23,304 bases of DNA from a virus. The DNA lies in IMG/VR virus record IMGVR_UViG_3300021425_000198, positions 1-23,304 of that record. One strand, written 5' to 3'. The translations under genes were made by a program, and so were the position numbers. The notes beneath the pieces are model-generated. The model was not told where the DNA came from. It saw nothing but the letters and a program-made list of their open reading frames with translations, and did no database searches. Shown one piece after another: positions 1-6,240 of the stretch. Every line of letters begins with the position of its first letter. Positions within the stretch are counted from its first letter, which is position 1.

Positions 1-417
1 GTAGGCATACTTTTTATCGCCGGTGATATTTGCACCTTTAATTTCATATGCCTTAGATCCAATGTGCATGTCCACACCAGCTGATGTACCACCACCTAGT
101 CTTGCACTATCGATAATAAAATACAATAATGCTTCGCCCGGCCCAACACCCTTTGGTTGAAAATCATAAAGGTCATTAAAGCCTTGACGGTTAATAGATT
201 TGAGCTCGTTAATGATGTTGTTTGCTTTTGTAACATCCATCGTGTTGACTGTTTTACTTAGATCAAATCCTTTAAATACATACGTTGAGTACAAATGCTG
301 AATCTCAGCCTTGTACTTTAGACTACCCATGTCCTCACCTCTTAAATTAAAAGATGTGACACGTGTAGCACGCTGTATAAAATCAGCATCTAGGTCTGAT
401 ACTCTTGCGTCTGTCAT
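1..417 (-). CDS. PD-(D/E)XK nuclease-like phage protein, partial
   Basis: The first 139 residues of a protein that runs off the left edge of the window, so its C-terminus is not seen. It starts with ATG at 417, with GGAG about 7 bases upstream. The segment at residues 96-131 contains a run ALLYFIIDSARLGGG, then GVDMHIG and YEIKG. An acidic residue followed after a short beta turn by E-x-K is the layout of the PD-(D/E)XK nuclease core, and the glycine-rich lead-in also fits. This is a motif-level match only, because the remaining core helices lie outside the window. Similar proteins occur in T4-like marine phages as conserved proteins without a firm function. It is the last gene seen of the leftward operon and is separated from the next gene by only about 40 bases. 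Confidence 0.75.
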   Translation of the reverse strand, partial: MTDARVSDLDADFIQRATRVTSFNLRGEDMGSLKYKAEIQHLYSTYVFKGFDLSKTVNTMDVTKANNIINELKSINRQGFNDLYDFQPKGVGPGEALLYFIIDSARLGGGTSAGVDMHIGSKAYEIKGANITGDKKYAY

Positions 418-455
418 AGCAGCTCCGACAAATTAATTCGTAACAAATCTATTTA

Positions 456-1046
456 TCATGCAGCAAATTGGAACCACTCCGGAACAGGACGTTTTGACCA
501 GACCATGTTGAATCGATGCTGCTTAGTTTGGTAGAACTTACGATACGAACCAATGACATCACTATGATCAATACACTCGGGATTAGCACCCATGGCAAGT
601 GGCATAGGTGTAATCTCTTCAGAAGGATTGATGTTGTGAGGTAATTCACATAACCAACCGTCAAGCGAATCAGTCTTGTGTGGTTTACCGTAACGATAGC
701 CGTACTCGATGCCAAGATACAGAAAAAACTGATATGCATACTTGTAATTGCCAGCCGTTTCCATTGCCCATACAGTACAAGGATGTTTCATATGTGCAGC
801 CTTGTACAGTACATCTTCACGATGATCAGGTAAGCGCCAATGTTTCTTCATTCGCGGCTCGCCTGATTTGAGATAGACTTGATTGCCTTTCTTATCGAGA
901 GCTGGCACATATGTCAGCTCACCATCGAGAAGACGATGAACAGTACAAAGCATCTGTGCTTCTTCAACATACATCTTAGGTACGTGCTTATCACAGTGTG
1001 ATTGTGCACATGCTTGAGGTGTATTTTCAATAATAAATCTATTCAT
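456..1046 (-). CDS. conserved phage protein with HCDKHV motif
   Basis: A 196-residue protein. I take ATG at 1046 (MNRFIIENTP) as the start because GGTGGA lies about 7 bases upstream and the family normally begins with a short M-N-x-F strand; an in-frame ATG at 1061 would add five residues. Features are HCDKHVPKM followed by EEAQMLCTVHR near the N-terminus, then HPCTVWAMETAGNY, and a C-terminal tail ending in PVPEWF. This pattern is recognisable from many T4-like and cyanophage genomes, where it is annotated as hypothetical. The arrangement of a conserved D-K-H segment, a Gln-Met-Leu helix and a later His-Pro-x-x-x-W block is loosely like the pyrimidine-dimer glycosylase-type (Pyr_excise) family, but I would not assign that activity. 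The start overlaps the end of the upstream 74-residue gene by 8 bases, which suggests coupled translation. Confidence 0.8.
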   Translation of the reverse strand: MNRFIIENTPQACAQSHCDKHVPKMYVEEAQMLCTVHRLLDGELTYVPALDKKGNQVYLKSGEPRMKKHWRLPDHREDVLYKAAHMKHPCTVWAMETAGNYKYAYQFFLYLGIEYGYRYGKPHKTDSLDGWLCELPHNINPSEEITPMPLAMGANPECIDHSDVIGSYRKFYQTKQHRFNMVWSKRPVPEWFQFAA

Positions 1047-1263
1047 ATTCAGGTCCACCATAATATCTAAGAGCTAATCTAAATGCATATAAATGCCGTT
1101 CGATTTCAATTATATCATGTTTTTGATTGGTTGAAAATATGGATATGCCTCCACCTTCTCTACGATGTTTTAGATCAGCTTCGAGATCGGCGATTGTCTG
1201 CTTTAAATTTTCTACGATCAGAAGATCAGCAAAATCAGAATTAATGTCAATTTCAACCTTCAT
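1039..1263 (-). CDS. small conserved T4-like phage protein (74 aa)
   Basis: A 74-residue protein with an N-terminal strand (MKVEIDIN) followed by a charged helical region, an ISIFS segment and a helical end (ALRYYGG). This type of short protein, with a strand followed by a helical hairpin, is common in marine T4-like phages next to other operon genes. No catalytic motif is visible and the function is unknown. The preceding bases contain a GGGA-like ribosome binding site. It lies between isocitrate lyase and the HCDKHV protein and overlaps the latter by 8 bases. Confidence 0.75.
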   Translation of the reverse strand: MKVEIDINSDFADLLIVENLKQTIADLEADLKHRREGGGISIFSTNQKHDIIEIERHLYAFRLALRYYGGPEYE

Positions 1264-1286
1264 TTTCTAAGTCCCAAATACAAATA

Positions 1287-2525
1287 TTAGAATTGGTCCG
1301 TTTCTGTTGATCCTGCCATTGCAGCAGTGGAAGTGGAACCACACGCTTGAGTAATTGCATCAAAGTAACTAACTCCGACTTCTCGTTGGTGTCTTGTGCT
1401 TGTGTATCCATAACGTTCACTATCAAATTCAGCTTCTTGCAGCTGTGAGTAAGCTAGCATACCTTCATCTTTATACCGCCTAGCAAAATCAAATATCGCG
1501 TGATTTGTCTGATGAAAACCAGCCAATGTAATAAATTGAAATTTAAATCCAAGATCTGCCAATCCACGTTGGAAGTCAGCCAGTTCTTGATCACCGGGTA
1601 TAGAAGATCTCCAATTGAATGATGGCGAACAATTGTATGCCAACATCTGATCTGGAAATGCACCGCGTACACCATCTGCGAATCGCTTTGCTTCTTTCAA
1701 ACATGGCTTTGAAGTCTCGCACCAAATAAGATCAGCATACTCAGCATATACTTGACCACGATCGATACACAGATCCATACCACCTTCGATTTGATAGAAG
1801 CCTTCTGAAGTGCGCATCTTCATCGATGCACTACCTTGGCCGGCTGCTCGCTTGATATACTTTTTGTCTACATCACTTACATCAGATGAAAGTAACTTAG
1901 CAGACTCGGCATCAGTTCGTGCGATAACCACTGTATCAGTACCACAAACATCACTAGCGAGACGGGCAGCAGTAAGATTACGCACAGCTTGAGATACAGG
2001 GATAAGAACTTTTCCTCCCAAGTGACCGCACTTCTTTTCAGATGCGAGTTGATCTTCAAAGTGGACAGCAGCTGCGCCGGCCTCAATAAGATTTCTTGCC
2101 AATTCATAACTATTTAAAACTCCTCCAAATCCCGCTTCGGCATCTGCGATAATTGGTGCATATACGAAGCCTTCTCCGGATTCAAGATATTCGATTTGAT
2201 CTTGTCTCCGAAATGCATTATTAATATTGCGTACCACATTAGGCACAGAATTAACTGAGTAGAGTGACTGGTCTGGATAAACCTCATCAGCACTGTTAGC
2301 GGCGGCTGCCACTTGCCATCCTGATACATAAATGGCTTTAAGACCTGCTTTGACATGTTGAACGGCTTGCTGTCCATTGTAAGCTCCAAACGTGTTGATA
2401 TAATCGTTATCGTTTAACAACCTTCTTAGTTCAGCTGCTTGCTCGCGAGCAAACGTGTAATCGTGTACACGGCTACCCTGTAGACTGCGAACAGTCTCAG
2501 GCGTGTAAGTCCTTTTATTGCCCAT
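1287..2525 (-). CDS. aceA: isocitrate lyase
   Basis: A 412-residue isocitrate lyase, the glyoxylate-shunt enzyme that splits isocitrate into succinate and glyoxylate in the cytoplasm. The full signature set is visible: SGWQVA (residues 68-73), the metal-binding IADAEAGFGG (126-135), FEDQLASEKKCGHLGG (156-171) with the catalytic Cys at about 166, IARTDAE (201-207), RTSEGF (238-243), NCSPSFNW (298-305), ITLAGFH (332-338) and the C-terminal GSTETDQF. It appears intact and active-site complete. Compared with bacterial enzymes of about 430 residues, it lacks roughly 20 N-terminal residues and carries an insertion of about 10 residues (around 224-236) where other family members have a short F-I-T-G-E-R turn. 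ATG at 2525 has a GGA-type site upstream. Phage genes flank it closely on both sides, so it is part of the phage operon and not a host fragment. No malate synthase is seen in the window, so glyoxylate would need host enzymes. Confidence 0.96.
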   Translation of the reverse strand: MGNKRTYTPETVRSLQGSRVHDYTFAREQAAELRRLLNDNDYINTFGAYNGQQAVQHVKAGLKAIYVSGWQVAAAANSADEVYPDQSLYSVNSVPNVVRNINNAFRRQDQIEYLESGEGFVYAPIIADAEAGFGGVLNSYELARNLIEAGAAAVHFEDQLASEKKCGHLGGKVLIPVSQAVRNLTAARLASDVCGTDTVVIARTDAESAKLLSSDVSDVDKKYIKRAAGQGSASMKMRTSEGFYQIEGGMDLCIDRGQVYAEYADLIWCETSKPCLKEAKRFADGVRGAFPDQMLAYNCSPSFNWRSSIPGDQELADFQRGLADLGFKFQFITLAGFHQTNHAIFDFARRYKDEGMLAYSQLQEAEFDSERYGYTSTRHQREVGVSYFDAITQACGSTSTAAMAGSTETDQF

Positions 2526-2528
2526 AAT

Positions 2529-2693
2529 CTATTCCGTAGCTTCTTCTTCGTCTACGGTCTCCTCAACTTGAATGACTTTTGAATTTTCTTTGAGGTCTGC
2601 AACGAGACCTGCGACTTGATTATAAGGCATTGATCCTAGCAAATCCAAAACTCGATTCATTGCGTCGATCTCAACCTGTACAATTGTTTTCAT
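2529..2693 (-). CDS. small conserved phage protein (54 aa)
   Basis: A 54-residue protein beginning MKTIVQVEIDAMNRVLDLLG and ending in a very acidic tail (VDEEEATE). The start has a strong GGGAGA site six to seven bases upstream, and the ATG directly follows the stop of the upstream membrane-protein gene (TAA then ATG). The beta strand plus amphipathic helix plus acidic tail recalls short proteins seen in marine T4-like phage operons. The function is unknown. It immediately precedes isocitrate lyase in the same transcript. Confidence 0.75.
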   Translation of the reverse strand: MKTIVQVEIDAMNRVLDLLGSMPYNQVAGLVADLKENSKVIQVEETVDEEEATE

Positions 2694-2861
2694 TTAATTC
2701 TCCCATAATAAAATGCGAATGCGCTCTAGATAATTACCACCAACCTCATCGATGGTAGTTGATATATCATACAGCACTTTTACGAGTAAGTAAACCATAT
2801 CCCAAATGAATGCAAGTGGGACAAACACACATAAAAATAAGGCGCGCTTGAACCACAACAT
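2694..2861 (-). CDS. small single-span membrane protein (55 aa)
   Basis: A 55-residue protein. Residues 1-32 form a hydrophobic segment (LFLCVFVPLAFIWDMVYLLV) with positive residues (K5, R6) before it, and a short polar tail follows. It is best read as a single-span inner-membrane protein with the N-terminus inside. The start codon shares one base with the stop of the upstream exported-protein gene (TAATG), with GAGAGGAAA as the ribosome binding site. Its own stop is directly followed by the next ATG. Function unknown. Confidence 0.7.
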   Translation of the reverse strand: MLWFKRALFLCVFVPLAFIWDMVYLLVKVLYDISTTIDEVGGNYLERIRILLWEN

Positions 2862-3151
2862 TATAGTTTCCTCTCGAGCTTTCGTAAAAACTTGTCAACA
2901 TTACGTTGAATTTTACGATCAACAGTATAGCGTGTGTTAACTGACGCCTTACGAACATTGCGATCGATAACATTACACCAAGGACCAGTGAGTGGATCAC
3001 GATAGTTACATGGCTTACGATCAGCTTTCTTCGCTTGAGACTCAAGATGTTGAGCTACAGTCGGCTGCTGTGTCTGCTGTGTAGTTTGTGGATTGGCATT
3101 TGCTTCGAAGGCGAATGCCGTGAGTACCGCTGCTATTACTAATTTCTTCAT
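2861..3151 (-). CDS. small exported basic protein with signal peptide
   Basis: A 96-residue protein. I place the start at ATG 3151, which has an ideal GGAGGA about 6 bases upstream; an in-frame TTG at 3166 overlaps that site and is rejected. Residues 1-19 (MKKLVIAAVLTAFAFEANA) are a classic Sec signal peptide with an A-x-A cleavage site. The mature part begins NPQTTQQTQQ (a Gln/Thr-rich linker), has two cysteines (in KPCNY and PWCNV) and ends in a strongly basic helix (FLRKLERKL). It is predicted to be periplasmic or outer-membrane associated in a Gram-negative host. It has no recognisable family. A role in the cell envelope, for example superinfection exclusion or lysis control, is only a guess. 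Confidence 0.75.
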   Translation of the reverse strand: MKKLVIAAVLTAFAFEANANPQTTQQTQQPTVAQHLESQAKKADRKPCNYRDPLTGPWCNVIDRNVRKASVNTRYTVDRKIQRNVDKFLRKLERKL

Positions 3152-3172
3152 ATCAATTTCCTCCAAAAGTAT

Positions 3173-3517
3173 TTATGCTACAGAAATCGCTTCGAAACCG
3201 AAGTCTGCGCAAATGTAATATTCATGATCACCGGTGTGACACTCGATGATGTCGCCAACACTCATTGAGTGCATAGGCATGAAACGACGAAGCTTTTGAT
3301 TGAGCTCGTCACGAATAGCCTCATCGGTTACGAAGCCGAGGCGGTTGCTGATGTCAAACACTTCTTCCATATCGTTAGCTTCAACACGAGCAACAGGATT
3401 GAAGAATTGAAAGTCTTCAGGCTGAAAGCGATCTGAGTTGAAAGACAAACGATAGAACGCGTCAAGATTTGTATCTGGAAGGTCGCGATCTAGCTGGTGG
3501 ATAGTGAATGTTGCCAT
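3173..3517 (-). CDS. YodL-like domain phage protein (114 aa)
   Basis: A 114-residue protein. Its C-terminal half carries the pattern MHSMSVGDIIEC, a short turn, YYICADFGFEAI, which resembles the YodL-like domain (H-S-x-S-V-G-D followed by Y-x-x-x-x-x-G-F). The N-terminal half resembles the two-domain proteins seen in phages and plasmids that pair this element with a numeric or residue-range strand. The molecular function of this family is not established. It is the first gene downstream of promoter cassette A and is therefore probably expressed early and strongly. Confidence 0.75.
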   Translation of the reverse strand: MATFTIHQLDRDLPDTNLDAFYRLSFNSDRFQPEDFQFFNPVARVEANDMEEVFDISNRLGFVTDEAIRDELNQKLRRFMPMHSMSVGDIIECHTGDHEYYICADFGFEAISVA

Positions 3518-3552
3518 AGTTTTTTACCTGTTTTCTTTGATTTGATGGATCT

Positions 3553-3646
3553 ATTATACTACACTGAGTGTAGATGTACATCTCTAAGTTATTGATTTAT
3601 AAAGACTTTCTGAGCACTTGCAAGTCGTTGATTTGTAAAGACTTTT
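3553..3646 (-). promoter_or_regulatory. promoter cassette A with two 36-nt spaced upstream units
   Basis: On the minus strand a perfect TATAAT -10 (plus 3553-3558) sits 17 bases from an ATGTAC -35-like hexamer (3576-3581). Directly upstream lie two copies of a unit centred on AAATCA (3593-3598 and 3629-3634), exactly 36 bases apart. Each copy is preceded by AAAGTCTTTA and followed by an ACTT block. The cassette drives the 114-residue YodL-like gene leftward. The same arrangement recurs at 4402-4496 and 22493-22590. Confidence 0.75.
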
Positions 3647-3679
3647 TCAATAACTTTTTTCACTTTTTCTTAGACTTTT

Positions 3680-3699
3680 TTGTTATAAGCATATAACAA
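3680..3699. repeat. perfect 8-bp inverted repeat
   Basis: TTGTTATA, a 4-base AGCA loop, then TATAACAA form a perfect inverted repeat just downstream of the stop codon of the coiled-coil gene. A second short GC-rich inverted repeat (CCGCG at 3700-3704 with CGCGG at 3712-3716) spans that stop codon. Neither is followed by a T run on the minus strand, so they are not classical terminators. They may be RNA 3' end structures or protein sites. Confidence 0.4.
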
Positions 3700-3705
3700 C
3701 CGCGA

Positions 3706-4365
3706 CTATGCCGCGGCCTGCTCTTTAGTTTCAACAACCTCAGCCATCTTCGCGATCTTAGCGATCAGTGCTGAGCGACGAATACGTGTGAATCGACGGA
3801 ACTTGCCACGCTCAGAGAATGCAACGATTGAGCCAGTGAACTGAGCATGGAAAACTTCGTTAACATCTTCACCACGTCGACGAATATTGACATGATCGTG
3901 ATCGTTTTTCTTAGCATTCTCAAACAAAGTCTGAACGATTTGCTTTGCTCGTTGAGTACCGATTGTGGTGTCAGCGTTGATCTTAGCTTGAGCTGCAGCT
4001 TCAGCCTGACGATCAGCTTCGAGGCGTGCTTCCATCTGTGCACGATATTCAGCGATGATAACATCTTTGTTAGCGCGAAGTTCTTCGACCAACATCACAG
4101 CTTCGTGCAATAGAGTCATCATAGCTTCAGCAGTTTCGACACAGTCAAGACCGTTGGTGCCACCAGATGAGTTAGTGAGATCAAGCTCGAGAGTATCTTC
4201 GAAGCCTAGGCTGCGGTCTGAAGTGTCGATAGCCTTGTAGCCGATACGAGCACTAACTCGAACAGGTGCTGACCAGAAGTACTTTTCGTTTGCGAACTCA
4301 AAAACATTGTAACCACCAGCTGCGATTTCTGAGACCATTTCTGCGTTGAAAGTTGGATTTGACAT
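3706..4365 (-). CDS. unknown coiled-coil protein (219 aa)
   Basis: A 219-residue protein starting at ATG 4365 (MSNPTFNAEM), with CAGGAA about 8 bases upstream. An in-frame ATG at 4389 lies almost at the expected transcription start of promoter cassette B, leaving no room for a ribosome binding site, and is rejected. The N-terminal third looks globular; residues about 90-135 are a charged, Ala/Glu-rich helix of coiled-coil character (EARLEADRQAEAAAQAKI). The C-terminal third is basic (NIRRRGEDV, GKFRRFTRIRR), which could suit nucleic-acid binding. The family is not recognised. Its position directly behind a strong promoter suggests early, high-level expression. Confidence 0.75.
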   Translation of the reverse strand: MSNPTFNAEMVSEIAAGGYNVFEFANEKYFWSAPVRVSARIGYKAIDTSDRSLGFEDTLELDLTNSSGGTNGLDCVETAEAMMTLLHEAVMLVEELRANKDVIIAEYRAQMEARLEADRQAEAAAQAKINADTTIGTQRAKQIVQTLFENAKKNDHDHVNIRRRGEDVNEVFHAQFTGSIVAFSERGKFRRFTRIRRSALIAKIAKMAEVVETKEQAAA

Positions 4366-4401
4366 GTGTTTTTTCCTGTGTTTTTCCATTTGACAAGAAG
4401 A

Positions 4402-4496
4402 ATTATATCAAGTGGTTGCAGGAAAGTACAACTCTAAGTTATTGATTTCATTAGAGTTTTTAAAGAGTTGCAAGTCTATGATTTATAAAGACTTTT
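4402..4496 (-). promoter_or_regulatory. promoter cassette B with two 36-nt spaced upstream units
   Basis: The minus-strand -10 TATAAT (plus 4402-4407) is 18 bases from a TTGTAC -35-like hexamer (4426-4431). Two upstream AAATCA-centred units (4443-4448 and 4479-4484) are again exactly 36 bases apart, with the proximal one flanked by CTCTAA and TTAGAG as an inverted repeat. It drives the 219-residue coiled-coil gene. The 10-base stretch between -35 and spacer (TTTCCTG) is shared with cassette C. Confidence 0.75.
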
Positions 4497-4527
4497 ATTT
4501 AAACTTTTTTATGTAAATAATTACATT

Positions 4528-5214
4528 TTAGTATATTTTTTCCCACTGACTAATGTTGCCAGTGTAATCAGAATATGCTGCATAAAAGTTTAGATTGCAT
4601 GCTGCGGTGATACGTACACCATCAGAATCAATAGGTGATACCGAATGTTCTAACCAGCCGGGAAAGAGGACGATCGTGCCGTCTTCTGGCTTGTGTTCGT
4701 ATACTTTAGACTCATCATCCATGTAGAAGAATGTGCTGGCTAGCTGTGTATTCTCTACGTAGAGCACTGATGTGAGACTGGTAGGATGGTTGTGTCGTTC
4801 GTTAATACTTGTTTTGTCTGACCAATTAAGCCACCACGAAGACTCCTGATTCTGTGGATGACTTGACATGAGTAGTTGACCTTTACTCCATGCATCCTGA
4901 AAATCACAGAAGCCAAACTCAGCTAAGAAGTGAGATGCGAGTGCAGTAATATAATGCAAGGAAAAGCCATCATTCAGACGATGCTTTGGAATAGATGCTT
5001 GGCCAAGATTCTGACCAACATTAAGATGATACTTTAGTTTGCCTAAGTCAGGATGAAACATCTGCTTTTCGAGTCTGCGTGCCTCATCAATAAATTCCTG
5101 ATGCACAACAGGATGCAGCTTTCCTTTTAGTATTGGAAAGCCATCAATCCATTCGTATTCTGAGAAAAGCTGTCGAATAGATCCTTCAACAGTCGGTATC
5201 ATTTTAAGTTGCAT
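4528..5214 (-). CDS. 2OG-Fe(II) oxygenase family protein (first copy)
   Basis: A 228-residue protein started at ATG 5214 (MQLKMIP), chosen because GAGGA lies five bases upstream; longer in-frame starts up to 5253 lie inside the upstream gene. Likely Fe(II)-binding residues are H141 and H143 in ERHNHP and H190 in WLEHSV; R201 in VRITAACN would bind 2-oxoglutarate. The block GTIVLFPGWLEHSV is typical of the phage/bacterial putative 2OG-Fe(II) oxygenase family (TIGR02466-like). Such enzymes use O2 and 2-oxoglutarate to hydroxylate a substrate, giving succinate and CO2. The substrate is unknown. It overlaps the upstream DUF3310-like gene by 11 bases. Confidence 0.85.
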   Translation of the reverse strand: MQLKMIPTVEGSIRQLFSEYEWIDGFPILKGKLHPVVHQEFIDEARRLEKQMFHPDLGKLKYHLNVGQNLGQASIPKHRLNDGFSLHYITALASHFLAEFGFCDFQDAWSKGQLLMSSHPQNQESSWWLNWSDKTSINERHNHPTSLTSVLYVENTQLASTFFYMDDESKVYEHKPEDGTIVLFPGWLEHSVSPIDSDGVRITAACNLNFYAAYSDYTGNISQWEKIY

Positions 5215-5488
5215 TATGTTCCTCGTCATGGATATAAAGTTGAAACAATGCATAGTGCATTACTTTAATGAGGTCCTTACGCCACTCGTCAGGCGTATCG
5301 CCTTTCTCACCATATCTGTCTTTGTACTTTTGTAGATTACCCATGCAGAAACCTGTACCATGACCATCACGAATGATCGATTCCAATGTTTGCTTACCAT
5401 TCTTGGAATAGTGTTGATCATATGTCGAGTCAATGTATGCCATGAACTCACTGAGTAATTCATTCTCTCTAAATTTGTATTCAATCAT
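5204..5488 (-). CDS. DUF3310-like nucleotide kinase/SaV-type protein
   Basis: A 94-residue protein with the pattern YYSKNG-like (HYSKNGKQTLESI), GFCMGNLQKYKDRYGEKG and a final helix (DLIKVMHYALFQLYIHDEE). That order, a substrate-like H-Y, then G-N-x-x-K-Y, a basic glycine turn and a D-L-x-K helix, matches the DUF3310 family of short phage proteins. Its biochemical role is not settled. ATG 5488 overlaps the end of the upstream oxygenase gene by 8 bases, so translation is probably coupled. Confidence 0.75.
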   Translation of the reverse strand: MIEYKFRENELLSEFMAYIDSTYDQHYSKNGKQTLESIIRDGHGTGFCMGNLQKYKDRYGEKGDTPDEWRKDLIKVMHYALFQLYIHDEEHNAT

Positions 5489-6068
5489 TTGCGATACCCA
5501 CTATATTATATAAATTTTCTGGATCGTCATAACATCTTTGTATGTCATCGACTGCAGGATACGAGTTACCACTCACAGAGATTCTTGCTTTATCACTGTT
5601 GTTTTTGTAAGTGAAGTGTGGTATCCAATCTGGAAATACGACTAGCATACCAGTCTCTGGTGTGATATCTCGATGCACTGACTTCTTACCAACATTCAAA
5701 ACAAATCCAAGATCACCTGAATTTTCTGGCACGTCGACATAATATACCCATGATAGCTGTGTGATTGGCAGCTCTCGATTGGTATGAGTATGCATCATTG
5801 TCTGCTCACGTGGTTCAATGATATGCGACCACTTTGTCCATGTAATAAACTTCGAATGCACATTCTCTTGTATGTAATGATCGATGAGATCTACTAATGC
5901 TTCACACTCAGGTGTGTCTGGATAATCGCTGTCTTCATTGAATGTGTGTTTCTCATCAGTGTATTGCTTCTTATCTTTGAGCGCATAAATCTGTTCAGCC
6001 AACACCTTATTGTCGACATCAGGTATCATTGTTGTGAGTGTACTACACAGGAAAATTGGTTCTAGCAT
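5481..6068 (-). CDS. 2OG-Fe(II) oxygenase family protein (second copy)
   Basis: A 195-residue protein. H93 and H95 in MMHTHTN, H151 in DWIPHFTY and R162 in KARISVSGN are the expected Fe(II) and 2-oxoglutarate ligands on a double-stranded beta-helix (SWVYYVDVP, GMLVVFPDW). Here the usual H-x-D is H-x-H, as in the other two copies of this window. Start ATG 6068 has GAGGTAAG upstream. It is only distantly similar to the copy at 4528-5214, sharing the core pattern but not the flanks, so they are separate family members and not a recent duplication. Substrate unknown. Confidence 0.85.
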   Translation of the reverse strand: MLEPIFLCSTLTTMIPDVDNKVLAEQIYALKDKKQYTDEKHTFNEDSDYPDTPECEALVDLIDHYIQENVHSKFITWTKWSHIIEPREQTMMHTHTNRELPITQLSWVYYVDVPENSGDLGFVLNVGKKSVHRDITPETGMLVVFPDWIPHFTYKNNSDKARISVSGNSYPAVDDIQRCYDDPENLYNIVGIAND

Positions 6069-6240
6069 TATACGGTCTTACCTCAATAATAGTCTTCTTA
6101 ATAATGTCTTCGAAAGCATCACCTGTCTTCACAATCAGTCTGTCTGATGCATCATTGTTATACTTAGGCACTATTTCGCCAACACAACTTAGCTGCTGTC
6201 CTGACTTCCAGTGCTTATAGATTACTTCTACTATTTCCAC
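6043..6240 (-). CDS. small conserved T4-like phage protein (65 aa)
   Basis: A 65-residue protein read from a GTG codon at 6240, with AAGGACG upstream; GTG is supported because the reading frame begins inside the last codons of the helicase gene. The sequence (IYKHWKSGQQLS, PKYNNDASDRLIVK, DAFEDIIKKTIIEV) resembles a short protein found after gp41 in marine T4-like phages. No function is known. Overlaps the neighbours by 10 and 26 bases. Confidence 0.7.
   Translation of the reverse strand: MEIVEVIYKHWKSGQQLSCVGEIVPKYNNDASDRLIVKTGDAFEDIIKKTIIEVRPYNARTNFPV

Noticed and set aside
449-739. Open frame of 96 residues overlapping the HCDKHV gene
   Set aside because: Same strand but different frame; the protein looks random and the recognised family is in the other frame.
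3170-3177. CATAAATA on the minus strand upstream of the exported-protein gene, and GATAAATA near 443-451
   Set aside because: Both differ from the late consensus at the first base. I could not support them over chance in A/T-rich spacers.
4366-4389. Alternative ATG at 4389 for the coiled-coil protein
   Set aside because: It lies at the expected RNA start of cassette B and has no ribosome binding site; ATG 4365 has one.
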